A DNA stretch of 64,000 nt from Edwardsiella tarda ATCC 15947 = NBRC 105688 (GCF_003113495.2 NZ_CP084506.1:620001-684000), one strand, 5' to 3'. Positions 50,557 to 58,912 are shown, numbered from the stretch's first letter. The notes: a model not told the origin generated them from the letters alone. Numbers and translations are program-made.

Positions 50557-51105
50557 TTAACGAGGACGGCACAGGTAGACAAAGGCGGGGGGCAGGTTGC
50601 GCCATACCAGTGAGCGTTGCCAGTGAAAGTGGCGGGCCAGGTGGCTTTCGAGCAACGGGCTGTATTGGAACTGAATAAAGCACCCGCCAGGTTTGAGCGC
50701 GAGTGCGGCAGCGCTCAGGATGGTGTGGCGCAGTTCGGCGCTAAAGGCCAGTAAGGGTAAGCCAGAGAAGATCACATCGTAGCGTTGGCTGATCTCGCTG
50801 GCGGAGGTGTTGTGCACCTGAGTGCGCCAATCGGCTAATTGCTGTAGGGCTTGGCAAAAATGGGGATTAGTCTCAAAGATATCCAAGTGAGCATCGTGAC
50901 GCATGCGGCGCTGAATATGGCGGGTTAATACGCCGGTTCCCGCGCCAAACTCGGCGATGGAGTGGGTCTGTCGCCAATCGACAGGGCGTACCATTTCACG
51001 GCACAGGAAGGGCGTCGAGGGCGAGATGGCCCCTACCGTACGGGGAGAGCGGACAAACTGTGTGATAAAGCCGGCTGTTGTTTTGAGTGATTCGGTAAAG
51101 AGCAT
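50557..51105 (-). CDS. SAM-dependent methyltransferase, PmtA/phospholipid N-methyltransferase-like
   Basis: The 182-residue protein has a class I SAM-binding fold: IAEFGAGTGVLTRHI (about 49-63) is motif I, DIFETNPHFCQAL motif II and YDVIFSGLPLLAFS motif IV. The start FITQFVRSPRTVGAISPSTPFLCREMVRPVDW is typical of the bacterial PmtA / KsgA-like group, where PmtA methylates phosphatidylethanolamine. The lipid substrate is not proved; an rRNA or small-molecule substrate remains possible. It stands in the variable region after rplS, read leftward after ydiY. Confidence 0.75.
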   Translation of the reverse strand: MLFTESLKTTAGFITQFVRSPRTVGAISPSTPFLCREMVRPVDWRQTHSIAEFGAGTGVLTRHIQRRMRHDAHLDIFETNPHFCQALQQLADWRTQVHNTSASEISQRYDVIFSGLPLLAFSAELRHTILSAAALALKPGGCFIQFQYSPLLESHLARHFHWQRSLVWRNLPPAFVYLCRPR

Positions 51106-51205
51106 GATACCGCCTCCTATAGGCTTTGAGGTGTATCGGGTATTACAGCGCCGAAAGCTTAACTGGATATTAATTAACTACGTAAAGAAGAATAAAGAAG
51201 GGTCA

Positions 51206-51239
51206 AACGGCCGCCGTACTGTCGAGGCAGGCGGCCGTT
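51206..51239 (-). terminator. Terminator of ydiY
   Basis: AACGGCCGCC (51206-51215) and GGCGGCCGTT (51230-51239) form a perfect ten-pair stem with a 14-base loop, 25 bases after the ydiY stop on the minus strand. The following run is short (TTT). Confidence 0.55.
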
Positions 51240-51263
51240 ACTACGCATGGCAAGCGGAGGACG

Positions 51264-52034
51264 TTACAGGTTGTACTGTAGCGTGATGGCGCTGGTGCGG
51301 TCGGTGTGCTTAGGCGCGCTGGCCGGCGGTTCGCTGTTATAGGTCACGTTGTAGGAGAGGCGTAGGGAGAACGCATCGTTGATGCCGACGTTTAACGCGG
51401 TCTCCGAGTTCAGCGTGGTGTCTTCGTTGGAGAGCGCGGAGACCCCTTGAGTGAACTGGGTGTTGGTCGTGACTTGGTAGGTGTAGTTGGCGGCACCATA
51501 GGCGAGCGCGCGTGTCGCACGTCCTCCCCCCTGATATTCGTCATGGCGTACGCCGGGGCCGAATTCGACGCGCAGATCCTGGGTTGGAGAGGAGAAGATC
51601 TGACGACCATAGCCCGCCGTACCGGTAGTCCGTGAGGCATAGCCAGCGAAACGGTCATTCAACCAGTTCACTTGACCAAACATGTAGTTTTCTTGGGTAA
51701 CGTTAAAGCGGGTACGGCCGCCGGCTTGATATTTCTCTGCCGAGCGAGTGCCATTCGACTCGGCATTATTGGCGGTGCCCCATAGACTGTAGGCGGTAGC
51801 TGCATCCCGGTTGAACCAGGTCATGGTGGTGTTGGCCAGCAGGCTGGAGTTATTACTGTTGCCCGATTGGGAGTTATAACCCGCTTGGATATTGCCAATA
51901 AAGGGCTGCTTGGCGGTGGAGGGATCGTCTAACGCGGTAAATAGCGTGCTATCGGCGAAGGCACTGGTGTAATTGAGTATGACGGTGAGGCCAATCAGTG
52001 TCGGTAATGTTTGGGTGACGCGTGAGCGGAGCAT
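51264..52034 (-). CDS. ydiY: YdiY-like outer-membrane beta-barrel protein (DUF481)
   Basis: The 256-residue protein has a signal peptide (cleavage after SAFA, about residue 27) and alternating beta strands ending in a C-terminal aromatic/Leu pattern (AITLQYNL). It resembles E. coli YdiY: FTALDDPSTAKQPFIGN, AGYNSQSGN, EFGPGVRHDEY and NSEPPASAPKHTDR are all conserved in kind. In E. coli ydiY is described as acid-inducible; the function is unknown. It is read leftward, downstream of dcuB. Confidence 0.85.
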   Translation of the reverse strand: MLRSRVTQTLPTLIGLTVILNYTSAFADSTLFTALDDPSTAKQPFIGNIQAGYNSQSGNSNNSSLLANTTMTWFNRDAATAYSLWGTANNAESNGTRSAEKYQAGGRTRFNVTQENYMFGQVNWLNDRFAGYASRTTGTAGYGRQIFSSPTQDLRVEFGPGVRHDEYQGGGRATRALAYGAANYTYQVTTNTQFTQGVSALSNEDTTLNSETALNVGINDAFSLRLSYNVTYNSEPPASAPKHTDRTSAITLQYNL

Positions 52035-52165
52035 GATGTTTCCAATAGAAAAAGGATAATGCCAAAGTTGACAGGCGTCACATTATAGCGGGTGATAATG
52101 TGGCCAAAAATGGTAATTATTAGCTTATTTTTTATTGCAGATAGGCGGTGTTATACGCTTTTTTT

Positions 52166-52193
52166 ATATCGGCCTCCAGAAGGAGGCCGATAT
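52166..52193 (-). terminator. Strong hairpin after dcuB
   Basis: ATATCGGCCTCC (52166-52177) and GGAGGCCGATAT (52182-52193) form a perfect twelve-pair stem with an AGAA loop, 11 bases after the dcuB stop. On the minus strand it is followed by A, not T, so it may protect the mRNA 3' end as well as terminate. Confidence 0.5.
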
Positions 52194-52204
52194 CGGGGGG
52201 AGAC

Positions 52205-53548
52205 TTAGTAGAAGCTGGCGACCAGCAGATAGCCTACACAGCAAGAGGTGATAACCCCAATAAAGCCAGGCAGGATAAAGCTGTGGTTAATAATAAACTT
52301 ACCGATGCGCGTGGTGCCAGAGCGGTCGAAACCGATACAGGCCAGGTCGCTGGGGTAGGTCGGCAGAACGAAGTAGCCATAGGCAGCCGGGAAGAACGCC
52401 AGCAACATCTTGGGTTCGACGCCTAAGGATAATCCCATCGGTGCGATGGCGGTCAGCGCCGCGGCCTGACTATTGACCAGCTTGGAAACCAGGAACAGTA
52501 CCAAGGCATAGGTCCAGGGATGACTCTTGACCACATCTTCTAGCACCAGACGTAGATCCTGCATATGGGCTTGGAAGAAGGTATCGCTCATCCAGGCGAC
52601 GCCGAATACGGAGAAGATCGCGACCATGCCCGCCTTGAAGACCGCCCCGTTAGAGATTTCACCCGGCTTCACTTTGCAAGACATCAGGATGATGGCGCCG
52701 GCGATCAGCATCATCATCTGAATCACCAGGTTCATCGATAATGGTTTCAGAACCCCTTTGACCTCAAAGGCGGGACGTAGATCGGCAAAGGCACCGAGCA
52801 GGACCACGACGGCGATGGCGGCGAAGAAGATCCAGGTTGCCCAGTAAGCCTGCTTAGGGAACGTCTGATTCAGCAGGGTTTGGCTGTCACCGTAGATATA
52901 GGCGCGCTGTTCGGGATCTTTGAGCTTCTCTTGAAAGACCGGGTCCTTATCCAGATCTTTACCGCGACGGAGACTCCACAGCGCGGCGACCAGAACCCCG
53001 CACAAGGAGGCCGGTACGGAAACCGACAGAATATCCAGGATAGTGAATGCTTGACCAATACCGTGCGCCGCACCGAGGATGGAGACTAACGAGACGACCG
53101 CGACGGAGACCGGAGAGGCGGTGATCGCCATCTGTGAGGCCACGGAGGCGACAGCCATCGGACGTTCTGGGCGGATACCCTTTTTCAGGGCGATATCTGC
53201 GATGATGGGGAACATGGTATAGACCACATGGCCCGTTCCGCACAGGAAGGTTAGCGTCCAGGTGGTGAGGGGAGCCAGGATGGTGATGTGTTGTGGGTGA
53301 CGACGCAGCAGGCGCTCGGCGAACTGCATCATGACATTCAGCCCGCCGGCCGTTTGCAGTACCGCGGCACAGCCAATGACGGCTAGAATGGTCAGGATCA
53401 CCTCGACAGGGGGCTTCCCGGGGACTAAGTCGAAAACAAAAGTGAGAACGAAGAGACCAATACCACTGATCAATCCGAGCCCCATCCCGCCATAGCGTGT
53501 TCCCAGCAATAGACAGATGATGATAATGGCAAATTGTAGCGTGACCAT
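52205..53548 (-). CDS. dcuB: Anaerobic C4-dicarboxylate transporter, DcuB-like
   Basis: The 447-residue carrier has about 10-12 membrane helices and the DcuA/DcuB family features LCGTGHVVYTMFPII, ERPMAVASVASQMAITASPVSVAVVSLV and LPTYPSDLACIGFDRSGTTRIGKFIINHSFI. It exchanges fumarate or aspartate for succinate during fumarate respiration. Length and motifs fit DcuB (446) better than DcuC. An FNR-like site lies upstream, consistent with anaerobic induction. Confidence 0.92.
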   Translation of the reverse strand: MVTLQFAIIIICLLLGTRYGGMGLGLISGIGLFVLTFVFDLVPGKPPVEVILTILAVIGCAAVLQTAGGLNVMMQFAERLLRRHPQHITILAPLTTWTLTFLCGTGHVVYTMFPIIADIALKKGIRPERPMAVASVASQMAITASPVSVAVVSLVSILGAAHGIGQAFTILDILSVSVPASLCGVLVAALWSLRRGKDLDKDPVFQEKLKDPEQRAYIYGDSQTLLNQTFPKQAYWATWIFFAAIAVVVLLGAFADLRPAFEVKGVLKPLSMNLVIQMMMLIAGAIILMSCKVKPGEISNGAVFKAGMVAIFSVFGVAWMSDTFFQAHMQDLRLVLEDVVKSHPWTYALVLFLVSKLVNSQAAALTAIAPMGLSLGVEPKMLLAFFPAAYGYFVLPTYPSDLACIGFDRSGTTRIGKFIINHSFILPGFIGVITSCCVGYLLVASFY

Positions 53549-53717
53549 AGATTCCCTTTTTTCTTATTCTCCCGGATCTTTGCGCAAGATGATGCGAGAA
53601 CCGGGGATTAACGATATCGCTTGTGATATATGTGGATTAATACTCTAGTTGTTCTGGCTATGATTCTGGGAGATTGCTCTCCCTTTATAAAAATAAAGAA
53701 TATAATCAGAATGGAAA

Positions 53718-53731
53718 TTGATCTGCATAAA
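53718..53731 (-). promoter_or_regulatory. FNR-like site upstream of dcuB
   Basis: TTGATCTGCATAAA matches the FNR consensus TTGAT-N4-ATCAA with one mismatch. It lies about 175 bases upstream of the dcuB start. A TATAAA -10 candidate is on the minus strand at 53689-53684. The exact start of transcription is unclear. dcuB is FNR-activated in E. coli. Confidence 0.45.
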
Positions 53732-54606
53732 CTATTGTTGAGAAAATAAAAGGAAATATCGAGTGAGTCAGCTGAGACGGTCTGGCTTAGCGGTAAGACA
53801 TCCTTTTTTTGTTAATAACTTTGATGATGGTGGTAAACAGTCACGTAGTGTGTGCTTTCCCATACGTGGTAGCGAACAAGTAAAATTAATTATTCTGCTT
53901 ATAATTATCGATGTGTTGTTTTGCCGCTCTGGGAATGGAGTCCTCTTACCTATTTATCTGAGCCTATAGCGTCGTGGTAATGACTTAAGTCGCCGTGTTT
54001 TCTTAGTGGCATGCCGCTGGGAGCGCCCGTGCATAGGGTTAATTAATTGAACAGAATGTTATGCACATTATGTAATTAATTGCGCGAATTGAATACATGT
54101 GATGAGTGTGCGTTCTATCATAGCCAAGCAGGGCGAGAGTATGCCGCTGGAGTCCCGCCTCACAGTGCGTGGGCAGGATGTGAGGCGTGGCACCCGATAG
54201 CGGCAGATGCTGTTCTGGAGGGATTCGCTGAGGCTGGAAGGGCAATCATAGCGTTTAATTAATTTTATAGTCAATTTAAGCAGCGCCAGGGATTATTTAT
54301 TATGGAGTGTGATTAATAATAAAAGATAGCGTTCATTAGTCTATTGGTGAAAATGATCTCCCCAGATATTGTTATCTGGAGAGAATATGCTGAGATAGCG
54401 ATAGGTATGGCGGGATTACTACGCGATAATTATCTATTAGCAACCAGGGGTATTTATTACTCCGTTGCGAGATGTTTTATTAATCGTATCGATAGGATGT
54501 CGCTGAGCGTGAATAAAAATATTGATAAGAGATGTATGACGTTATCAGCGGATTAATCATGATAGCACTTTGACTTGTTCCATTTTTATGCGGGTGCGGA
54601 GCGACG
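53732..54606. other. AT-rich gap without recognised genes
   Basis: About 875 bases contain only short, unconvincing frames. The best is a GTG frame 53763-53969 with AAGGA before it and a hydrophobic stretch (VKLIILLIIIDVLF); I give it little weight. The gap also holds the structured element at 54142-54205 and a 12-base hairpin (54357-54368 with 54373-54384, one mismatch, loop TTGT) in the leader of the following regulator gene. Confidence 0.5.
54142..54205. ncRNA. Candidate structured RNA in the dcuB-araC gap
   Basis: Two nested inverted repeats form a long rod: TGCCGCT (54142-54148) with AGCGGCA (54199-54205), and inside it CGCCTCACA (54156-54164) with TGTGAGGCG (54179-54187). The element is GC-rich in AT-rich surroundings. 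A near-consensus promoter faces it from the right on the minus strand (TTGACT 54274-54269, 18-base spacer, TATGAT 54250-54245). A weaker one faces from the left on the plus strand (TTGAAC, 16 bases, TATGTA, near 54048-54075). I do not recognise it as any known RNA family, and transcription is inferred. Confidence 0.35.
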
Positions 54607-55503
54607 ATGGCCGAGATCATTACACATTCGCTGTTCACTTATGGTATTGAAAATTTTACTGCTTGGAGCCATTTTTTTCAGCAGCATACGGCGTGTGGTA
54701 GGATAAGAATTAATGCACAACAGGATGATTTTTTTGGCGAGAGCGAGATACATCAGCTAGCTAATGGTGCTCGTGTCGTGGTGATCCGGACCACGCCCGG
54801 GATGATCGAGAAGTATGAGCATTCAAGACCCGTTTATGGTCTGGTATACACGGAAACACCGTTGCAATGTACTCTCGATGGCCGTGCTATTACGGTGCGG
54901 AGTAAAGAGTGTCTTTTGCTGAATGGTGCGCAGCCATTTAGTATGGCCTCATCACTATTGCGCTCGACAGTGTCGGTATTATTGCCGGAAGCGTGTTTTG
55001 GACAATATGCTGCAGCCGTCGAACGCCTATTCGATGGACGGCTGGCATCGACACTTCCCTTCGGTAAACTGATCACCAGCATGGCGGCGGAAAGCCATAC
55101 CGCGGCAGCGTTAACCGAGAAGATCACCGTGCTGATTAATCTTTTGATTATCTCGAGTAATATTTCGACACGGCGCGCGCTTAATAAATTCGATTATCTT
55201 AATAACCTCATTCTCACACATTGTCGGAGTACCGACTTTTCGCTTGCCAAGTTAGTACACATCAGTGGTATGTCGAAACGCTCTATCCAGTATGTATTCT
55301 CTCAGCAAAATACACGTTTTCAGGTACTCTTGGTACAGGCGCGTCTGACCTGTTTGTTACAGGAGATGCAGCATACACCCACTCGCTCGTTAAGTGACAT
55401 TGTCAAGCGCTGTGGCTATCGCTCCTTTTTGACGGCATCACGCCACTTTCGTGACTATTACCAGGAGTCATTGCCTAGCTATTATATTAAATATGCCTTA
55501 TAG
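54607..55503 (+). CDS. AraC-family transcriptional regulator (first of a convergent pair)
   Basis: The 298-residue protein ends in an AraC double helix-turn-helix (about 195-295: STDFSLAKLVHISGMSKRSI, then LSDIVKRCGYRSFLTASRHFRDYY). The N-terminal part has the AraC-binding-2 look (CGRIRINAQQDDFFGESEIHQLANGARVVVI). It shares with its convergent neighbour the pattern CGR-X-X-X-X...DF...NGAR, so the two are paralogues. GGAG stands six bases before the ATG. The gene is AT-richer than its flanks, a sign of acquisition. Target and inducer are unknown. Confidence 0.85.
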   Translation: MAEIITHSLFTYGIENFTAWSHFFQQHTACGRIRINAQQDDFFGESEIHQLANGARVVVIRTTPGMIEKYEHSRPVYGLVYTETPLQCTLDGRAITVRSKECLLLNGAQPFSMASSLLRSTVSVLLPEACFGQYAAAVERLFDGRLASTLPFGKLITSMAAESHTAAALTEKITVLINLLIISSNISTRRALNKFDYLNNLILTHCRSTDFSLAKLVHISGMSKRSIQYVFSQQNTRFQVLLVQARLTCLLQEMQHTPTRSLSDIVKRCGYRSFLTASRHFRDYYQESLPSYYIKYAL

Positions 55504-55516
55504 CCATATTGCTGGA

Positions 55517-56419
55517 TTAAGCTTGGTTTTGCTGGAGGTAGTCGGTAATCGACTGATTAAACTTCCGCTTAAAGTGGCGGGCCGCGGTTGAGAAGGAGTT
55601 GTAACCACTTAGAAAAACGATCTCATTCAATTTCTTATGCTTCATCTTCTGTAGGTTATCACAGAGTAACTTCAGGCGAATATCGGCACTGAGACGATTG
55701 AAGGTGGTGCCATGAGAGGCGAGTATATATTGAATGTTGCGCGCTGACATGGCGCATAGTTGTGCCAACTGGGGGAGTGATAATGATTCGTCATAGATAT
55801 TCATAGTGATTTTCTTGACGATCAGTTCATATTTACTGTTGTTTTCTTGCTTTTCATTATAAGTGATGACCTTGATTAAGTTGGTGACAATATCTAAGCG
55901 CTCGGCTAGGCCGGGGGCATGCTGCGTGGTTGACATGATTTTATTGATCTCGTCACCATATTTAATCGATGAGAGTTTACGCCCGATCAAGCCTTGGATG
56001 ACATGCTCTAAGCGATCCCCCAGTAACGAGAAGGGGATAGCAAAGGAACGCGTTTGCTGGTAACCCGGTGACGAGATTTGAAAGCCTTTTGAGCTGTCGA
56101 TCAGAAAGGAGTCGCGGTAAGGTAAGGTGCAGTTTAACCCCTCCTCGCCCCATTGCATCTTATGGTCTGAGTAGATGAGGTAGAGTACCCGGCTTTGCTG
56201 AGCATGCGCGATGTGATGGGTAATATTATAGCCACAGGCGCTCATGGTCATAAAGCGCGCACCATTACTCAGTCGGCTAATCATCGCCTTGGCATAGAAG
56301 TCTTCCGAGGTCATGTCGAGGGTGAGTCGCCCGCATTGTAACTGTTGTTGCATAAAGGATAACAGTGCCGGGATATCTTCATAGCCTTTGGCTTCATAGG
56401 TGACTGTTGTATTCATCAT
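55517..56419 (-). CDS. AraC-family transcriptional regulator (second of a convergent pair)
   Basis: The product of about 300 residues has a C-terminal AraC domain (LSLPQLAQLCAMSARNIQYI, LNEIVFLSGYNSFSTAARHF, FNQSITDYL) and an N-terminal sensor part (CGRLTLDMTSEDFYAKAMIS, then RLSNGARFMTM) related to that of the neighbouring regulator. The frames converge with 13 bases between stops. Start is uncertain: ATG at 56419 or 56416 and a GTG at 56428 all lack a good ribosome site. Direct repeats AGTGCAAA lie 70-100 bases upstream and could be its own binding sites. Confidence 0.83.
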   Translation of the reverse strand: MMNTTVTYEAKGYEDIPALLSFMQQQLQCGRLTLDMTSEDFYAKAMISRLSNGARFMTMSACGYNITHHIAHAQQSRVLYLIYSDHKMQWGEEGLNCTLPYRDSFLIDSSKGFQISSPGYQQTRSFAIPFSLLGDRLEHVIQGLIGRKLSSIKYGDEINKIMSTTQHAPGLAERLDIVTNLIKVITYNEKQENNSKYELIVKKITMNIYDESLSLPQLAQLCAMSARNIQYILASHGTTFNRLSADIRLKLLCDNLQKMKHKKLNEIVFLSGYNSFSTAARHFKRKFNQSITDYLQQNQA

Positions 56420-56491
56420 AACTAACACCGTCAGAGAGGACTCATCACATCGCTATAAATTAATATAACCTGGACAATATACTGGTTATTT

Positions 56492-56518
56492 AGTGCAAAT
56501 CCGATATAAAAGTGCAAA
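56492..56518 (-). promoter_or_regulatory. Direct repeats AGTGCAAA upstream of the AraC-type gene
   Basis: AGTGCAAA occurs at 56492-56499 and again at 56511-56518, 19 bases apart in the same direction, about two helical turns. This is the usual arrangement for AraC-family dimer sites. They lie about 75-100 bases upstream of the regulator that starts at 56419. TAACC (56466-56470) and GGTTA (56484-56488) flank the adjoining region. Binding is inferred. Confidence 0.4.
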
Positions 56519-56888
56519 AAAGCAGTGAGATTTTTAATCTGCTGTATTTACGCAGAATTTACTCGGAATTACCGAGCTACGCCACAACAATCAGTCTCTC
56601 TTTATTATAGATACTCGCAAGATATTAGTAAGCATTGCATCAGATTAACCCGCTAGAGGTATTTATTGAGCAATGTGTTTGAGTGCGCGGGGCGAAAAAT
56701 CGAGACGCGAGAATATTGCGCGGCGCTGACTGGAGTCGTTATCTTATTAATCAATACACTGGCTTAAACAAGAGGCTCGTTTCTCATGGCAAGAGAGGCA
56801 TTAGCCATCATGGAGGAGATGCGATGGTTGGACCATGCTTAATTCTTTCCGGCGATTTTTATTAGCCATGCTAATCGATGGTGGGCAC
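56519..56888. other. Intergenic region before btsR, no gene
   Basis: About 370 AT-rich bases contain a small hairpin (CTCGG 56572-56576, CCGAG 56582-56586) and a GGAGGAG at 56812-56818 followed at once by ATG codons that open only frames of 7 and 13 residues. I see no supported gene. Confidence 0.5.
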
Positions 56889-57605
56889 TTAGGCGATACC
56901 GAGGTGCTCCTTTAAGTTTTTTAAGTAACGTCGGCTGACCGGAATACGCTTACCACTTTGGGTGAGGACTTCTGCCGCACCATTATCCAGTAACTGGATC
57001 TCCTTGAGACGATCGACGTTAACCATATATTGACGATGGCAGCGGATCAGCGGTGTTTTTTCTTGCAGGGTTTTGAGTGTCAGCTGGGTGTAACCACTTT
57101 GTTGGTTACCGACAACATGGATGCCGCTGAGCTCCGATGACAGATACTCGACCTCCTCCAGCTTGAGCAAGAAGATACGGTTTAAGCCGTGGCAAGGAAT
57201 GTGTTTAAGCTGCGGTTCTTGCAGGGGATGCAAATTCTGGCGTAATTCGTTGCCACGGAGTAGGCGCTCAAGGGTCTTGTGTAGTCGGGCCGTATCGATC
57301 GGTTTAAGGAGATAGTCGAAGGCATGCCGCTCAAAGGCTTGGATGGCGTATTCGTCGAAGGCGGTGATAAACACGATGTAGGGCAAGGTGTCGGGATCCA
57401 ACATGTTCACCAGTTCTAGCCCACTGATGCGTGGCATTTGAATATCGAGGAAGAGCACGCTGGGCCGCAGGCGATGGATCTGGGGAATGGCCTCCAACGC
57501 ATTGGCGCAACTGGCGACCAGCTCGATATCTGGATAGCGTTGGAGCAGCGTAGCGAGTTCGTCGCGTGCCGGTTGCTCATCGTCGACAATGATGACTGTT
57601 AACAT
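56889..57605 (-). CDS. btsR: LytTR-type response regulator BtsR (YehT)
   Basis: The 238-residue protein (239 in E. coli) has a receiver domain with the acidic pocket VDDE (D9, D10), phospho-acceptor in LFLDIQMPRISG (D55), and the switch TAFDEYAIQAFERHAFDYLLKPID. A LytTR DNA-binding domain follows (TPLIRCHRQYMVNVDRL, RIPVSRRYLKNLKEHLG). BtsR with kinase BtsS senses pyruvate and induces the pyruvate transporter BtsT in E. coli. Here no kinase gene is beside it: aroF is divergent on one side and a gene-free gap lies downstream. The ATG at 57605 follows AGGAGG. Confidence 0.92.
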   Translation of the reverse strand: MLTVIIVDDEQPARDELATLLQRYPDIELVASCANALEAIPQIHRLRPSVLFLDIQMPRISGLELVNMLDPDTLPYIVFITAFDEYAIQAFERHAFDYLLKPIDTARLHKTLERLLRGNELRQNLHPLQEPQLKHIPCHGLNRIFLLKLEEVEYLSSELSGIHVVGNQQSGYTQLTLKTLQEKTPLIRCHRQYMVNVDRLKEIQLLDNGAAEVLTQSGKRIPVSRRYLKNLKEHLGIA

Positions 57606-57705
57606 GCTCCCTCCTGAAAACGGCGCCATCTTATCATGTGATATTAACCGGTGGGGGTGAGTCACCAGGAAACTGCGTGTTGCTTCAAAATTTGCTGCCG
57701 TTGAG

Positions 57706-57773
57706 CCTGTAAAGATAACTGTGCGATTATCTTTACGTTTATGGATTGAAAACTTTACGATAGCTGTTAATGT
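57706..57773 (+). promoter_or_regulatory. aroF promoter with TyrR-box-like sequences
   Basis: TTGAAA (57746-57751) and TAATGT (57768-57773), 16 bases apart, form a plausible promoter. Upstream, TGTAAAGATAA (57709-57719) and TTATCTTTACG (57728-57738) make an inverted repeat built from TGTAAA and TTTACG, the halves of the TyrR consensus TGTAAA-N6-TTTACA. TTTACG recurs at 57754-57759 inside the promoter. TyrR with tyrosine represses aroF-tyrA in E. coli; the exact boxes here are inferred. Confidence 0.55.
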
Positions 57774-57840
57774 AAACACCACAGGAGAGCGTCCCGGGTT
57801 GACCCCGGGCACCATGACCAGACAGGCGGATATTTCGATG

Positions 57841-58908
57841 ATGCAAAAAGATGCGGTTAATAATGTGCATATCAGCGACGAACAGATCTTGATCACGCCG
57901 GAGGTATTGAAGGCGCGTTTCCCGCTCAATGCGGCACAGCAGACGCAGATCGCTGCCTCGCGCCAGACGATCGCGCGGATCCTTGCCGGCGATGATGATC
58001 GGTTGTTGGTGATCTGTGGCCCCTGCTCGATCCACGATGTCGATGCGGCCCTGGAGTATGCCGCCCGTTTACGGCGCTTGGCTGAGACACTGAGCGATCG
58101 GCTCTATATCGTCATGCGGGTCTATTTCGAGAAGCCGCGTACCACCGTGGGGTGGAAGGGATTGATTAACGATCCCTATATGGATGGCTCATTTGATGTT
58201 GAGGCGGGTCTGCATATTGCGCGGCGCCTGCTGCTGCAACTGGTCGAAATGGGATTGCCACTGGCGACGGAGGCCTGGGACCCTAACTCGCCCCAATACC
58301 TGGGTGATCTGTTTAGCTGGTCTGCCATCGGCGCCCGTACCACCGAGTCACAGACCCATCGTGAGATGGCCTCAGGCCTGTCGATGCCCGTCGGGTTTAA
58401 AAATGGTACCGATGGTAGCCTGGCGACGGCGATCAACGCGTTGAAGGCGGCGGCGATGCCACACCGTTTTGTGGGTATCAATCAGGCGGGGCAGGTTTGT
58501 TTGTTGCAGACGCAAGGCAATCCCGACGGTCATGTGATCCTGCGCGGTGGCGCGGTGCCGAACTATAGCGCGCAGGATGTGGCGCAATGTGAGGCGCAGA
58601 TGGTACAGGCCGGCCTTCCTCCACGCCTGATGATCGATTGCAGTCATGGTAATTCCAATAAAGATTATCGCCGTCAGCCCCAGGTCGCCGAGGCGGTGAT
58701 GGCGCAACTGGCTGCGGGTAATCGTTCGATCATCGGCGTGATGCTGGAGAGTCACCTGTTTGCCGGTAATCAGAGTTCGGAGCAGGCGCGTAGCGCGATG
58801 CAATATGGTGTCTCGGTGACGGATGGGTGTATTGATTGGGCGACGACAGAAACCTTACTGCGTGCGATGCACCAGCAGCTGTCAGGCATAGGGCGAGGGG
58901 AGAGGTAA
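57841..58908 (+). CDS. aroF: 3-deoxy-7-phosphoheptulonate synthase, tyrosine-sensitive
   Basis: The 355-residue DAHP synthase condenses PEP and erythrose 4-phosphate, the first step of aromatic synthesis. It aligns with E. coli AroF (356), sharing MQKDA.NNVHI.DEQ at the start, [39 protein letters not shown] and [13 protein letters not shown]. The ATG at 57841 matches E. coli MQKD; ATGs at 57838 and 57814 are in frame. The leader holds AGGAG at 57782 and a CCCGGG hairpin. tyrA follows after four bases, giving the aroF-tyrA operon. Confidence 0.95.
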   Translation: MQKDAVNNVHISDEQILITPEVLKARFPLNAAQQTQIAASRQTIARILAGDDDRLLVICGPCSIHDVDAALEYAARLRRLAETLSDRLYIVMRVYFEKPRTTVGWKGLINDPYMDGSFDVEAGLHIARRLLLQLVEMGLPLATEAWDPNSPQYLGDLFSWSAIGARTTESQTHREMASGLSMPVGFKNGTDGSLATAINALKAAAMPHRFVGINQAGQVCLLQTQGNPDGHVILRGGAVPNYSAQDVAQCEAQMVQAGLPPRLMIDCSHGNSNKDYRRQPQVAEAVMAQLAAGNRSIIGVMLESHLFAGNQSSEQARSAMQYGVSVTDGCIDWATTETLLRAMHQQLSGIGRGER

Positions 58909-58912
58909 GCTC

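Noticed and set aside
52166..52193. Classical terminator after dcuB
   Set aside because: The stem is strong but on the transcribed strand it is followed by A residues; it is listed at reduced confidence instead.
53763..53969. Small membrane protein starting at a GTG
   Set aside because: There is a ribosome-like AAGGA and a hydrophobic stretch, but the frame is short, begins with a weak codon and its composition looks like random AT-rich DNA.
54039..54274. Short frames on both strands around the structured element
   Set aside because: They overlap each other and the inverted repeats, and no ribosome site supports any of them. The stems themselves explain the regular sequence.
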